From Oscillospiraceae bacterium (lineage in GTDB: Bacteria; Bacillota; Clostridia; Oscillospirales; Oscillospiraceae), in NCBI GenBank assembly GCA_017406005.1, contig JAFQZI010000150.1:50770-114769 (forward strand): a stretch of DNA of 64,000 nt, given 5' to 3'. How positions within the stretch are numbered: position 1 is the first letter of the stretch; each line of letters starts with the position of its first letter. Positions 51,406-60,186 of the stretch are shown here, one piece after another. The notes beneath the pieces are model-generated. The model ran no database searches. It saw only the letters and a list, made by a program, of their open reading frames with translations, and was not told where the DNA came from. The position numbers and the translations under genes are program-made.

Positions 51406-51804
51406 TTACCAAACGAATGCAAGAACTTCTCCGCCAACATTCAGTTTGCGGGCTTTCTTGTCAGTCATAACGCCCTTGGAGGTAGAGACGATCGCGATTC
51501 CGAGTCCCTTCAGAACGCGGGGCAGCTCATCGGCACCGGCATAAACGCGGAGACCGGGCTTGCTGACGCGGCGAAGGCCCTGAATTGCTTTCTCTTTTCC
51601 CGGGAGATACTTGAGGGTGATGCGGATGATGCCCTGCGTTCCGTCATCAATGATCTGGTAATTCTTGATATATCCTTCCTCGAGGAGGATCTCAGCAATT
51701 GCCTTCTTCATCTTGGATGCGGGGACATCTACGGATTCGTGTTTTGCGCTGCCGGCATTGCGGATACGTGTAAGCATGTCGGCAATAGGATCTGTGATTT
51801 GCAT
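51406..51804 (-). CDS. rpsH: 30S ribosomal protein S8
   Basis: 132 residues: [20 protein letters not shown] at the start and [18 protein letters not shown] at the end. S8 binds helix 21 of 16S rRNA. It is followed downstream by rplF after 12 bp and preceded by a 140-bp gap with a hairpin. Confidence 0.98.
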   Translation of the reverse strand: MQITDPIADMLTRIRNAGSAKHESVDVPASKMKKAIAEILLEEGYIKNYQIIDDGTQGIIRITLKYLPGKEKAIQGLRRVSKPGLRVYAGADELPRVLKGLGIAIVSTSKGVMTDKKARKLNVGGEVLAFVW

Positions 51805-51913
51805 TCTTTCTTCTCCTTATTTAGAGTTACTGCCCATTTAGGCAGTTTCAGTGACGAGGTTCCGCGTCAACGCTTGATTGCCCGCGGCCTTTCGTCAGCG
51901 GATTTTATTATCT

Positions 51914-51934
51914 CCCGCCCGTACTGCGGGCGGG
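51914..51934 (-). promoter_or_regulatory. Intercistronic hairpin between rpsN and rpsH
   Basis: CCCGCCCG and CGGGCGGG form an 8-bp all-GC stem with a 5-base loop in a 140-bp gap, which is large for this cluster. No T tract follows on the minus strand, so a protein-binding or mRNA-processing element is more likely than a terminator. Confidence 0.55.
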
Positions 51935-51944
51935 GTATAATACA

Positions 51945-52130
51945 TCAGAAGCTTGCTTTGCGGACGCCGGGGATCTGACCCTTATAGGCGAGTTCGCGGA
52001 AGCAGATACGGCAGATGCCGTAGTTGCGGAGATACGCATGAGGACGACCGCAGATCTTGCAGCGGTTGTATCTGCGAGTGGAGAACTTAGCAGGAGCCTG
52101 CTGTTTCAGAATCATTGCTTTCTTTGCCAT
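51945..52130 (-). CDS. rpsN: 30S ribosomal protein S14, type Z (zinc)
   Basis: 61 residues, the short zinc form: [20 protein letters not shown] with the second CRIC pair gives four cysteines. Ends [11 protein letters not shown]. The zinc type is common in Firmicutes and some other bacteria. Between rplE and rpsH. Confidence 0.97.
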   Translation of the reverse strand: MAKKAMILKQQAPAKFSTRRYNRCKICGRPHAYLRNYGICRICFRELAYKGQIPGVRKASF

Positions 52131-52144
52131 GTTAATCTCCTTCC

Positions 52145-52684
52145 TCAGCTCATAAACGGAGCGCCGAGAAGCTTAAGCAGTTCACGGGCTTCTTCGTCTG
52201 TTTTGGCCGTTGTGGTAATTGCAATGTTCATACCACGCAGCTTTTCGATCTTATCATACTCGATTTCCGGGAAAATGATCTGCTCTTTCAGGCCGAGGCT
52301 GTAGTTGCCGCGTCCGTCAAAAGCATCAGCAGAAATACCGCGGAAGTCACGTACACGGGGGAGAGCAATGTTGAACAGACGATCCAGAAATTCCCACATA
52401 CGGTCTGCTCTCAGGGTAACCTTCACGCCGACTTTCATTCCTTCACGAAGTTTGAAGTTTGCAACGGATTTTCTTGCAACCGTTGCAACGGCATGCTGGC
52501 CGGTAATCGCGGAAATATCTTTAATTACCGCTTCAAGAGCTTTTGCATTGTCCTTGCAATCGCCGCAGCCGACAGATACGACGATCTTGTCAATACGGGG
52601 AATCTGCATCACGGACTTGTACTGGAACTTCTTCATGAGAGCCGGAGCAACTTCCTCAACATACTTTTTCTTCATTGTAGTCAT
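52145..52684 (-). CDS. rplE: 50S ribosomal protein L5
   Basis: 179 residues: [55 protein letters not shown] and [21 protein letters not shown]5 binds 5S rRNA and P-site tRNA. 14 bp before rpsN. Confidence 0.98.
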   Translation of the reverse strand: MTTMKKKYVEEVAPALMKKFQYKSVMQIPRIDKIVVSVGCGDCKDNAKALEAVIKDISAITGQHAVATVARKSVANFKLREGMKVGVKVTLRADRMWEFLDRLFNIALPRVRDFRGISADAFDGRGNYSLGLKEQIIFPEIEYDKIEKLRGMNIAITTTAKTDEEARELLKLLGAPFMS

Positions 52685-52702
52685 TGGTTGTTATCTCCTT
52701 TC

Positions 52703-53008
52703 TCAGACTTCTGCGCCGCACTTTTTGCAGACGCGGACCTTCTTGCCGTTTGCGATCTTATGACCAACGCGTGTGGCCTTGCCGCACTTCGGGCACACAA
52801 GCTGAACTTTGCTTGCATAGATGGGGGTTTCAACCTTGATGATGCCGCCGTCTTCTCCCTGCTTGGTAGGCTTCTTGTGCTTGGTCGCTACATTGACGCC
52901 TTCCACAACAACCTTACCGGCTTTTGGTTCGGCAATCAGAACTTTGCCCTGTTTACCCTTGTCCTTACCGGACAGAACTACGACTTTATCGTCTTTTCTA
53001 ATATTCAT
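52703..53008 (-). CDS. rplX: 50S ribosomal protein L24
   Basis: 101 residues. KOW motif [20 protein letters not shown] at the N-terminus. The C-terminal end has two CxxC pairs, CPKC and CKKC, a form found in many Firmicutes. L24 initiates 50S assembly. Confidence 0.97.
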   Translation of the reverse strand: MNIRKDDKVVVLSGKDKGKQGKVLIAEPKAGKVVVEGVNVATKHKKPTKQGEDGGIIKVETPIYASKVQLVCPKCGKATRVGHKIANGKKVRVCKKCGAEV

Positions 53009-53020
53009 TCCGGTACCTCC

Positions 53021-53392
53021 TCAGATTACTTCCGGAGCTAGGGACAGGATCTTCATGTATTCCTTGTCACGGAGCTCACGGGCAACAGGCCCAAAGATAC
53101 GCGTTCCGCGGGGGTTCTTGTCACCGGTGTTGATGAGAACAGCCGCATTTTCATCAAAGCGGACATAGGTGCCGTCTGCACGCCGTACCGGTTTCACGGT
53201 ACGAACGATAACTGCGCGGACGACGTCGCCCTTCTTGACCTGACCACCGGGAGCAGCCTTCCGCACAGAGCAGATCACCACATCTCCGATGCTGCCGTAC
53301 TTGCGGCCGGAACCGCCAAGAACACGGATGGTCTTTAATTCTTTTGCGCCGGTATTATCTGCAACTTTCAGATAGGTTTCTTCCTGTATCAT
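53021..53392 (-). CDS. rplN: 50S ribosomal protein L14
   Basis: 123 residues: [40 protein letters not shown] and [21 protein letters not shown] beta-barrel protein at the subunit interface. 13 bp after rpsQ. Confidence 0.98.
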   Translation of the reverse strand: MIQEETYLKVADNTGAKELKTIRVLGGSGRKYGSIGDVVICSVRKAAPGGQVKKGDVVRAVIVRTVKPVRRADGTYVRFDENAAVLINTGDKNPRGTRIFGPVARELRDKEYMKILSLAPEVI

Positions 53393-53405
53393 TTACGGCG
53401 CCTCC

Positions 53406-53669
53406 TTACTTTGCTTTCTCAACGATTTCAACCACACGCCATCTCTTATCTCTGGAAAGCGGCCGGGTCTCCATCACGCGAACAATATCACCGACACGGC
53501 ATTCATTGTTTTCATCATGAGCCTTCAGGCGGTATGTTCTTCCGATGATCTTCTTATAAGTCTTGTGTGCAACATGGTCTTCCACGATCACAACGACCGT
53601 CTTGTCCATTTTGTCGCTTACGACTTTACCCGTGCGAACCTTACGGAAAGTATTTCTTTTTTCTTCCAT
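53406..53669 (-). CDS. rpsQ: 30S ribosomal protein S17
   Basis: 87 residues with the S17 OB fold: [40 protein letters not shown] and [19 protein letters not shown]. Primary 16S rRNA binder. 14 bp from rpmC. Confidence 0.98.
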   Translation of the reverse strand: MEEKRNTFRKVRTGKVVSDKMDKTVVVIVEDHVAHKTYKKIIGRTYRLKAHDENNECRVGDIVRVMETRPLSRDKRWRVVEIVEKAK

Positions 53670-53683
53670 TGTACCTTACCTCC

Positions 53684-53881
53684 TCAGTTCTGTTTCTCGC
53701 GGAGAACAGTCTTCACACGAGCAATATCACGACGGGTAGCAGATATCTTAGTCGGGTTGTCAAGATGGTTGGTAGCATGCTGCATACGAAGCATGAACAG
53801 GTCCTTCTTGAGGTCAACGAGCTTGCTTTCAAGCTCTGCAACGGACATGTTACGTATTTCGTTTGCCTTCATCTTATTCAC
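53684..53881 (-). CDS. rpmC: 50S ribosomal protein L29
   Basis: 65 residues, two helices: [20 protein letters not shown] and [20 protein letters not shown]. Its start overlaps the end of rplP by 8 bp, so the two are translationally coupled. L29 lies at the tunnel exit near trigger factor. Confidence 0.97.
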   Translation of the reverse strand: MNKMKANEIRNMSVAELESKLVDLKKDLFMLRMQHATNHLDNPTKISATRRDIARVKTVLREKQN

Positions 53882-54302
53882 CCTCTCCTTCTGCAGCTTC
53901 CTTTGTGATCACTTTGGTCTTGATCGGAAGCTTGTGGCTAGCGAGACGAAGAGCTTCGCGAGCAGTCTCTTCAGGCACGCCTGCGATCTCAAACATAACT
54001 CTGCCGGGTTTAACAACGGATACCCAGTACTCCGGAGAACCTTTACCGGAACCCATACGGGTTTCTGCAGGCTTCGCGGTAACCGGTTTATCAGGGAAGA
54101 TCTTGATCCACACCTGGCCGCCGCGCTTGGTGTAACGGGTCATTGCAATACGGGCTGCTTCGATCTGGTTGGATGTGATCCAGCCGGGTTCTACAGCCTG
54201 CAGACCGAATTCACCGTAAGTCACCACGTTGCCGCGGGTTGCTTTGCCCTTCATGCGGCCGCGCTGAACTCTGCGGTACTTTACTCTTTTAGGCATTAAC
54301 AT
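53874..54302 (-). CDS. rplP: 50S ribosomal protein L16
   Basis: 142 residues: [40 protein letters not shown] and [21 protein letters not shown]16 aids A-site tRNA. Two in-frame ATGs lie six bases apart; the outer (54302) has GGAGG eight bases upstream, overlapping the rpsC stop. Confidence 0.97.
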   Translation of the reverse strand: MLMPKRVKYRRVQRGRMKGKATRGNVVTYGEFGLQAVEPGWITSNQIEAARIAMTRYTKRGGQVWIKIFPDKPVTAKPAETRMGSGKGSPEYWVSVVKPGRVMFEIAGVPEETAREALRLASHKLPIKTKVITKEAAEGEGE

Positions 54303-55183
54303 TAGTCTTTGCCTCCTTCCTGTGCGGGAGCTGCTGCACGGGGTGCCCGGCGTTCACCGTTCTGGAAAGCAGGTCTGTTTCCATAGCCACCCTGTCCGCC
54401 TTGGCCGCGATTCTCGCGGTTGTACCCACCCTGGCGGTTGTTGTCACGGTTGTATCCACCCTGACGGCGATCACCCTGACGGCGGTCGTCTCTGCGGCGG
54501 CGTTCACCCTGCGGCTTGCTCAGATCCATGGTTCTCGGTGTGGTACGAAGCGTCTGGGAAAGGACTTCGCCTTTATAGATCCAAACCTTAACACCGATAC
54601 GTCCGTAGGTGGTATCTGCTTCGGCAAAGCCGTAGTCAATATCCGCACGAATGGTCTGCAGAGGAATTGTGCCCTCGTGATATGTCTCACTGCGTGCAAT
54701 TTCAGCACCACCAAGACGTCCGCCGCATTTAATCTTAATGCCGCGTGCGCCCATTCTCATGGCACGGCCCATAGCATTTTTCATCGCACGGCGGAAGCCG
54801 ATACGCTTTTCAAGCTGCTGGGCAATGTTCTCTGCAACAAGCTGAGCATTGGTATCGGGAGTGCGAACCTCAACGATGGAGATTTTCACATCCTTACCGA
54901 TCATCTTGCTGACTGCTGCTTCGAGCTTCGTAATCTCTTCGCCGCCCTTGCCGATGACAACACCGGGTCTGGAGCAGTGAATGTAGATGCGGATCTTCGT
55001 AGAATCACGCTCTATCTCGATGGTAGGAACACCGGCGGAATAGAGAGTCTTCTTCAGATAAGTACGGATCTTATAATCTTCTACGACCAGATCACCGACT
55101 TTATCTTCTCTTGCGTACCATCTGGAATCCCAGTCTTTAATAACGCCAACTCGCAACCCATGCGGGTTTACCTTCTGACCCAT
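54302..55183 (-). CDS. rpsC: 30S ribosomal protein S3 with long Arg/Gly/Asn-rich tail
   Basis: 293 residues, against about 220-230 in many bacteria. The core is normal: [20 protein letters not shown], the KH motif region [20 protein letters not shown] and [20 protein letters not shown]. The last ~70 residues are low-complexity with tandem copies of RQGGYNR(D/E)N and clusters of [11 protein letters not shown]. Similar tails occur in some Clostridia. It is basic and probably disordered, perhaps contacting mRNA at the entry channel. Confidence 0.97.
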   Translation of the reverse strand: MGQKVNPHGLRVGVIKDWDSRWYAREDKVGDLVVEDYKIRTYLKKTLYSAGVPTIEIERDSTKIRIYIHCSRPGVVIGKGGEEITKLEAAVSKMIGKDVKISIVEVRTPDTNAQLVAENIAQQLEKRIGFRRAMKNAMGRAMRMGARGIKIKCGGRLGGAEIARSETYHEGTIPLQTIRADIDYGFAEADTTYGRIGVKVWIYKGEVLSQTLRTTPRTMDLSKPQGERRRRDDRRQGDRRQGGYNRDNNRQGGYNRENRGQGGQGGYGNRPAFQNGERRAPRAAAPAQEGGKD

Positions 55184-55200
55184 AATTCTGCCTCCTTTCC

Positions 55201-55548
55201 TTATTCTCTCTCAGCCACAGCGATGTAGATGTGGCTGGTACGTTTGTTAATGCGGTACATACGGCCCTGAGCTCTGGGTCTGCCTCTCTTGAGGATGGGA
55301 CCGGCACCGGCATAGGTGGTGCAAACATAGAGCTTTTCGGGATCCATTTCGAAGTTGTTTTCTGCGTTAGCCATGGCGCTCTTCAGAACCTTCACCATCA
55401 GCTCGCAGCCGGCCTTCGGAGTGTTCTCCATCAGGGCAAGTGCAACATCTGCGTCCTTTCCGCGAATCATGTTGCAGATAATCTCGACCTTGCGGGGAGA
55501 AATACGAGCATATTTATGCTCTGCATAAGCGATTTTTCTTTCGTCCAT
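55201..55548 (-). CDS. rplV: 50S ribosomal protein L22
   Basis: 115 residues: [40 protein letters not shown] and [20 protein letters not shown], the beta-hairpin that lines the exit tunnel. The ATG at 55548 has AGGAGG six bases upstream; the GTG at 55563 overlapping the rpsS stop has none. Confidence 0.97.
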   Translation of the reverse strand: MDERKIAYAEHKYARISPRKVEIICNMIRGKDADVALALMENTPKAGCELMVKVLKSAMANAENNFEMDPEKLYVCTTYAGAGPILKRGRPRAQGRMYRINKRTSHIYIAVAERE

Positions 55549-55559
55549 CTGAATCCTCC

Positions 55560-55832
55560 TCACTTGCCGGTCTTGCCGCCGGAGTGGCCGCGGAATGTAC
55601 GCGTCGGAGCAAACTCACCAAGCTTGTGACCGACCATATCTTCTGTGACATACACAGGAACATGACGGCGGCCATCATGAACGGCAATCGTGTGCCCAAC
55701 GAAGGACGGGAAAATGGTAGATGCGCGAGACCATGTCTTCACGACCTGCTTATTGCCGGTCTTATTCATTTCATCGACTCTCTTCAGAAGCTCAGGAGCT
55801 GCGAAGGGGCCTTTTTTAATACTTCTGCTCAT
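55560..55832 (-). CDS. rpsS: 30S ribosomal protein S19
   Basis: 90 residues: [39 protein letters not shown] and [20 protein letters not shown]. Contacts the A-site finger with S13. 13 bp after rplB. Confidence 0.98.
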   Translation of the reverse strand: MSRSIKKGPFAAPELLKRVDEMNKTGNKQVVKTWSRASTIFPSFVGHTIAVHDGRRHVPVYVTEDMVGHKLGEFAPTRTFRGHSGGKTGK

Positions 55833-55845
55833 TTACTTTCCCTCC

Positions 55846-56682
55846 TTACTTCGCATTGCGGCGCTTGACGATGAACTTATCCGTACGATTCTTCGTCTTA
55901 CGGGTCTTGTAACCAAGTGCAGGCTTACCCCAAGGAGTTACAGGGCCGGGACGGCCGACCGGGGACTTGCCTTCACCACCGCCGTGGGGGTGGTCAACCG
56001 GGTTCATAACCGAGCCGCGGACCGTCGGGCGGATGCCCATATGACGTTTGCGGCCGGCCTTGCCAAGATGAATGTTCGCATAGTCGATATTGCCGACCTG
56101 ACCGATCGTAGCCATGCAGTCGATACGGACTTTACGCATTTCACCGGACGGAAGACGAACGGTAGCCATGCCGTTTTCTTTTGCCATGAGCTGAGCTGCC
56201 ACACCAGCAGAACGGACAAGCTGAGCACCCTTACCGGGATAAAGCTCAATGTTGTGAATGATCGTGCCGACGGGGATGTTGTTCAGCGGGAGTGCATTAC
56301 CGGCTTTGATATCAGCCGATGCACCGGACACGATTGTGTCACCGGCGGAAAGGCCAACAGGAGCCAGAATGTAGCGGAGTTCGCCGTCTTCATACTCACA
56401 AAGAGCGATAAACGCGCTGCGGTTCGGATCATACTCAAGGCGAACAACTTTTGCAGGCATATCAAGCTTATTGCGCTTGAAATCAATCACGCGGTATTTC
56501 CGGCGATTGCCGCCGCCCTGATGACGGACTGTGATGCGGCCATAACTGTTGCGACCGGAATGCTTCTTGAGAACTTCCAAAAGGCTCTTCTCGGGCTTAA
56601 TGTGCTTTTCAATCCCGTCAAACCCGGAGACTGTCATTCCTCTTCTGGCAGGAGTAGTCGGTCTGTAAGTTTTAATAGACAT
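55846..56682 (-). CDS. rplB: 50S ribosomal protein L2
   Basis: 278 residues: [40 protein letters not shown] and the highly conserved [21 protein letters not shown]2 is near the peptidyl transferase centre. 13 bp from rplW. Confidence 0.99.
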   Translation of the reverse strand: MSIKTYRPTTPARRGMTVSGFDGIEKHIKPEKSLLEVLKKHSGRNSYGRITVRHQGGGNRRKYRVIDFKRNKLDMPAKVVRLEYDPNRSAFIALCEYEDGELRYILAPVGLSAGDTIVSGASADIKAGNALPLNNIPVGTIIHNIELYPGKGAQLVRSAGVAAQLMAKENGMATVRLPSGEMRKVRIDCMATIGQVGNIDYANIHLGKAGRKRHMGIRPTVRGSVMNPVDHPHGGGEGKSPVGRPGPVTPWGKPALGYKTRKTKNRTDKFIVKRRNAK

Positions 56683-56695
56683 TCTTCATTCCTCC

Positions 56696-56992
56696 TTATG
56701 CCATGCCTTCGAACAGTTCAATGTTCTTGGAATCAGCGCTGAGCTTTACAACTGCCTTTTTCCAGGAAGCCGTTTTGCCGGAAGGATATGCACCCTGGCG
56801 CTTTTCCTTGCCTCTGACGTGTTCGGTAGTGACTTTGATCACCTTAACATCAAAAATCTCTTCAACAGCCTTCTTGATTTCAATCTTGTTGGCATCTTTT
56901 ACGACTTCAAAAGCATACTTTTTGATGTCAAGATCTTCCATTGACTGTTCGGTAATGATCGGGCGAATAACTACGTCGTATGCTGTCCTCAT
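56696..56992 (-). CDS. rplW: 50S ribosomal protein L23
   Basis: 98 residues: YDVVIRPIITEQSMEDLDIK, FEVVKDANKIEIKKAVEEIF and RQGAYPSGKTASWKKAVVKL. It forms the docking site for trigger factor and SRP. Its start codon shares one base with the rplD stop. Confidence 0.97.
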   Translation of the reverse strand: MRTAYDVVIRPIITEQSMEDLDIKKYAFEVVKDANKIEIKKAVEEIFDVKVIKVTTEHVRGKEKRQGAYPSGKTASWKKAVVKLSADSKNIELFEGMA

Positions 56993-57615
56993 TAGGCGAA
57001 CACCTCCTCGATTTTGGCAAGCGCAGCCTTGTCGACGACCATGACACCATTTGTGAGAATCATGTACGGGCTGAGAATCGTTGCAATCGTGGTTTCCACA
57101 CCGGCAATATTGCGGGCAGACTTAACAACTTTTTCATCAACCGTCTCGGTCACAACAAGAGCTTTGCCGCTGATACCTATCTTTGACAGGAACTCTTTGA
57201 ACGCCTTGGTCTTAATCTCATCGACTTTCAGACCATCAACGACAACGATCTCATTCTCCGCTGCTTTGGCAGACAGAGCAGACTTCATTGCCAGACGTCT
57301 CACCTTTTTGTTGAGGGTGTAGCTGTAATCACGCGGCTTGGGCGCGAATGCTACGCCACCATGCGTCCATTCCGGAGCACCGGCATAACCGGCACGTGCA
57401 CGGCCTGTGCCCTTCTGACGCCAGGGCTTCTTTGTGGTGAAATCAACTTCGCCCTTGGTAAGAGCACTCTGTGTGCCCTGGCGGCAATTTGCCAGGTGAT
57501 TCTTAACGGAATCGTGCAGAACGCTCTTGTTCGGCTCAATGCCGAAGATGGCTTCGGAGAGCTCGATCTCGCCGATCTCTTTTCCTGCCATGTTGAAAAC
57601 TTTTGCTTTAGGCAT
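56992..57615 (-). CDS. rplD: 50S ribosomal protein L4
   Basis: 207 residues: KVFNMAGKEIGEIELSEAIF, KPWRQKGTGRARAGYAGAPE and FAPKPRDYSYTLNKKVRRLA. The extended loop reaches the exit tunnel. In E. coli L4 represses this operon; a leader of ~280 bases precedes rpsJ here, but L4 control in this lineage is not established. Confidence 0.98.
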   Translation of the reverse strand: MPKAKVFNMAGKEIGEIELSEAIFGIEPNKSVLHDSVKNHLANCRQGTQSALTKGEVDFTTKKPWRQKGTGRARAGYAGAPEWTHGGVAFAPKPRDYSYTLNKKVRRLAMKSALSAKAAENEIVVVDGLKVDEIKTKAFKEFLSKIGISGKALVVTETVDEKVVKSARNIAGVETTIATILSPYMILTNGVMVVDKAALAKIEEVFA

Positions 57616-57634
57616 TTATGCTGCTCTCCTTTCC

Positions 57635-58363
57635 TTACTTTGTACGTGCGGAAGCCTTCTGCGGGTTGACACGTGCGGAAGCCTTCTGCGGGTTGACGGA
57701 GATCGCTGCCGCCTCGCCTTTCTTGACCGGCTGAGCCTTGACAGTGTTCTTAATGTAAACAATGCTTCCCTTGGGACCGGGAACGGCGCCGCGAATCGCG
57801 ATGAGGTTGAGCTCTGCATCGACCTTCACGATATCCAGATTCTGAACCGTGACCTGGTCAACGCCCATATGGCCGGCCTGCTTCTTTCCCGGGAAAATGC
57901 GGGAAGGATCTGTGCTGGAGCCCATGGAACCTGCATGGCGGTGAACCGGACCGCCGCCGTGAGTGGTGGGGGTGCGGCCCTGGCCGAAACGTTTGATAAC
58001 GCCTGCATAACCATGACCTTTGCTTGTCCCGGTTACATCAACCTTTTCGCCCTCTGCAAAAATGTCTGCCTTTACGACATCACCGACTTCAAATTTGTCG
58101 GTCTCTTCAAGGCGGAACTCTTTGAGGTGCTTGAGCATGCCTGTCCCGGCCTTTTTGAGGTGGCCCTGTTCAGGCTTAGAGAGTTTCTTTTCGGCTACTT
58201 CCTCATAGCCGAGCTGGACTGCGTTGTAGCCTTCCTTCTCTTCCGTCATCTTTGCGGTGACCACACAGGGACCCGCTTCAATGACAGTCACAGGAATGAC
58301 TTTGCCGGCTTCGTCAAAAATCTGAGTCATGCCGACTTTTTTGCCAATGATGGCTTTCTTCAT
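57635..58363 (-). CDS. rplC: 50S ribosomal protein L3 with duplicated C-terminal peptide
   Basis: 242 residues: KKAIIGKKVGMTQIFDEAGK, FGQGRTPTTHGGGPVHRHAG and SRIFPGKKQAGHMGVDQVTV are diagnostic. L3 reaches the peptidyl transferase centre. The C-terminus is extended and ends with VNPQKASAR twice followed by TK, from a perfect 27-bp tandem duplication in the DNA. Confidence 0.98.
   Translation of the reverse strand: MKKAIIGKKVGMTQIFDEAGKVIPVTVIEAGPCVVTAKMTEEKEGYNAVQLGYEEVAEKKLSKPEQGHLKKAGTGMLKHLKEFRLEETDKFEVGDVVKADIFAEGEKVDVTGTSKGHGYAGVIKRFGQGRTPTTHGGGPVHRHAGSMGSSTDPSRIFPGKKQAGHMGVDQVTVQNLDIVKVDAELNLIAIRGAVPGPKGSIVYIKNTVKAQPVKKGEAAAISVNPQKASARVNPQKASARTK
57644..57697. repeat. Perfect 27-bp tandem duplication in the 3' end of rplC
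   Basis: 57644-57670 and 57671-57697 are identical 27-bp units starting ACGTGCGGAAGCC. The unit length keeps the frame and adds nine residues. Identity at every base points to a very recent event or slippage-prone site. Confidence 0.95.
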
Positions 58364-58437
58364 TCTATTTCCTCCTATCGGTTATTGGTTACCTAGCATG
58401 GCTCGTCATTGGGAAACGGCCGGAGGCTGGCAACTTA

Positions 58438-58471
58438 ACCCTTCCGCATACGCAAGCTGCGGAAAAAGGGT
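58438..58471 (-). promoter_or_regulatory. Hairpin between rpsJ and rplC
   Basis: ACCCTTCCGCA and TGCGGAAAAAGGGT pair with a small bulge. It lies in the 138-bp gap after rpsJ, a spacing larger than elsewhere in the S10 part. A regulatory or processing role is possible. Confidence 0.5.
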
Positions 58472-58501
58472 CAAAACAATTTAATAAAATGGATTCCGAG
58501 A

Positions 58502-58822
58502 TCAGAGCTTGATCTCAATTTCAACGCCGGCGGGAACTTCAAGATTCATCAGAGCTTCAACCGTCTTCTGGGTGGGGCTCATAATGTCGATCAGGCGCTT
58601 GTGCGTTCTGCGCTCGAACTGCTCACGGCTGTCTTTGTACTTATGGACAGCGCGGAGAATGGTAACGATCTCCGTCTTCGTGGGAAGAGGAATGGGCCCG
58701 GACACTTTAGCGTCTGTGCGTTTTGCTGCTTCAACAATTGTCTCTGCTGCCTTGTCGATGAGCTGATGATCGTATGCCTTAAGGCGAATACGGATCATGT
58801 TTTTGCCTGTGGTGTTTGCCAT
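58502..58822 (-). CDS. rpsJ: 30S ribosomal protein S10
   Basis: 106 residues: [40 protein letters not shown] and [20 protein letters not shown]. First gene of the S10 operon; also NusE in antitermination. The ATG at 58822 has AAGGAG 12 bases upstream, a long spacing; the inner ATG before IRIRL has no site. Confidence 0.96.
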   Translation of the reverse strand: MANTTGKNMIRIRLKAYDHQLIDKAAETIVEAAKRTDAKVSGPIPLPTKTEIVTILRAVHKYKDSREQFERRTHKRLIDIMSPTQKTVEALMNLEVPAGVEIEIKL

Positions 58823-59100
58823 GTTTGTTTTTTTCTCCTTTTCTTCGTACGTTATTTTTCTGCGTACGGATGGGGAAATTTCATACACACATCCGTGCGT
58901 ATCAGACCAGTTCCAAAATTACAGCCGGCTACCATGGCCGGCCATCCTCTGCCCTGCGATATACGCATGCAATTATGAAAGACCCCAGCCGCCCGATTGC
59001 GTGCCCTGACTGGCAGGACACCGGACATACTCCACGAAAGTTACCTCGTTTTTACGAGCAATCTCCCGCTTCATCGCATAGTTTGCGCTCTCCGCGCAAG
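58823..59100 (-). promoter_or_regulatory. Long 5' leader of the S10 operon
   Basis: From the promoter at 59108-59136 to rpsJ the transcript would carry about 280 untranslated bases. Stems seen include CCTG-ACTGG-CAGG within 59003-59025 and GCTCGT with ACGAG near 59045-59070. This is long enough for an autoregulatory leader, but I cannot match it to a known class. Confidence 0.55.
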
Positions 59101-59107
59101 CTTGTAT

Positions 59108-59136
59108 ATATTACCAGACAGCTCCCCGGAAGTCAA
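59108..59136 (-). promoter_or_regulatory. Promoter of the S10 ribosomal operon
   Basis: Minus strand TTGACT (59136-59131), 17 bases, TAATAT (59113-59108), followed by GC-rich sequence at the start region as in growth-controlled promoters. Confidence 0.85.
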
Positions 59137-59313
59137 GCAGTTTTTTTTAAAATGAAAAAATATTTTTAAGAAAGAACACCCCGATTACGATTGTCTTTTC
59201 TGTAGAAAAAAAAACTGAAATATGATATGATAGTTATAGTCAGAACAAACTATTCTTTATTTATTCTACATTATATAAAAGATATAACATTGAAAAAGAG
59301 ACGGAGCGATAGT

Positions 59314-60165
59314 ATGGAATCTGTCACTATGGAACAGCTGCTGAAAGCAGAAGAGGAAAGAATACGCGGAGAGATCCGCGCAGACACAACCGTCGATCAG
59401 GACAGAACGCAAAGCGTCACCAGGCTGAAGGATACTCTGGCACAAGCTTTGCTGCGCTATAATGCGGCAAATGCAGGGAATCAGGCCTGTCAGGCTGTTG
59501 CAGATTCCATAACAGCTGCAATACAGGATTCTTTTGGCTTTCTCCTTGCCGGGACAGCAGAAAAAGAGATTTCCAAAAGGCCCGTTAGGGCCGGAGCGGT
59601 TATTTCTTTACTCTGTTCCATCATCTGCTGCCTGGCTTCTCTGCTTCTGTTCGGACAGGAACTCTCTTTTCTCCTCGGATGTATTCTGATGGTGCTGGGT
59701 ATCTTCTTTGCTTTCCTTTCGGGGAGGCTTTGGTATGGCGAGAGAGAAGTACGCGTACGCACGGGGCTCGATGATGAAACCGTATGGAAAACACTGAAAA
59801 AAATATCTGCAACCATGGACAGAAAGATTACTTCCTTCTGTAAAATGGAGGAAGTCTGGATTCAGGAAGCCCAAAACAAAGCCGGAGAAATCGGCAGCAG
59901 AAAAATCAGTGATGAGGAACTGCAGCTCCTCGGGGATCTTCTGGAAGGGCTGTATTCCGACAACGGAGGATTCTCTCTCCGACAGCTCCGAAAAATTAAG
60001 CCCTATCTTCAGCATCAGGGAATTGAGCTGAAAGAGTATGACACAAAAAATGCAGAGCTGTTTGAGATTCTGCCATCGAAAAAAGGAGCTTCCACTCTGC
60101 GACCCGCATTACTGGAAGGGGAGACACTCCTTCTTGCGGGAAAAGCTACGGAACTTGAAAGATAA
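59314..60165 (+). CDS. Two-helix membrane protein of unknown function, partner of the Hsp70-like ATPase
   Basis: 283 residues, not recognised. Residues 1-85 are helical and charged (MEQLLKAEEERIRGEIRADT). Two adjacent hydrophobic helices follow at about 95-140 (AGAVISLLCSIICCLASLLL and FLLGCILMVLGIFFAFLSG). The C-terminal ~140 residues are soluble, with KTLKKISATMDRKITSFCKM and a conserved-looking LEGLYSDNGGFSLRQLRKIK, ending near LLLAGKATELER. Both termini probably face the same side. The stop is 21 bp before the Hsp70-like gene, so the two form an operon. GGAG lies eight bases before the ATG at 59314; the open frame starts earlier at 59227 without such a site. Confidence 0.75.
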   Translation: MESVTMEQLLKAEEERIRGEIRADTTVDQDRTQSVTRLKDTLAQALLRYNAANAGNQACQAVADSITAAIQDSFGFLLAGTAEKEISKRPVRAGAVISLLCSIICCLASLLLFGQELSFLLGCILMVLGIFFAFLSGRLWYGEREVRVRTGLDDETVWKTLKKISATMDRKITSFCKMEEVWIQEAQNKAGEIGSRKISDEELQLLGDLLEGLYSDNGGFSLRQLRKIKPYLQHQGIELKEYDTKNAELFEILPSKKGASTLRPALLEGETLLLAGKATELER

Positions 60166-60186
60166 ACCGGGAAATGGAGAGACAGA

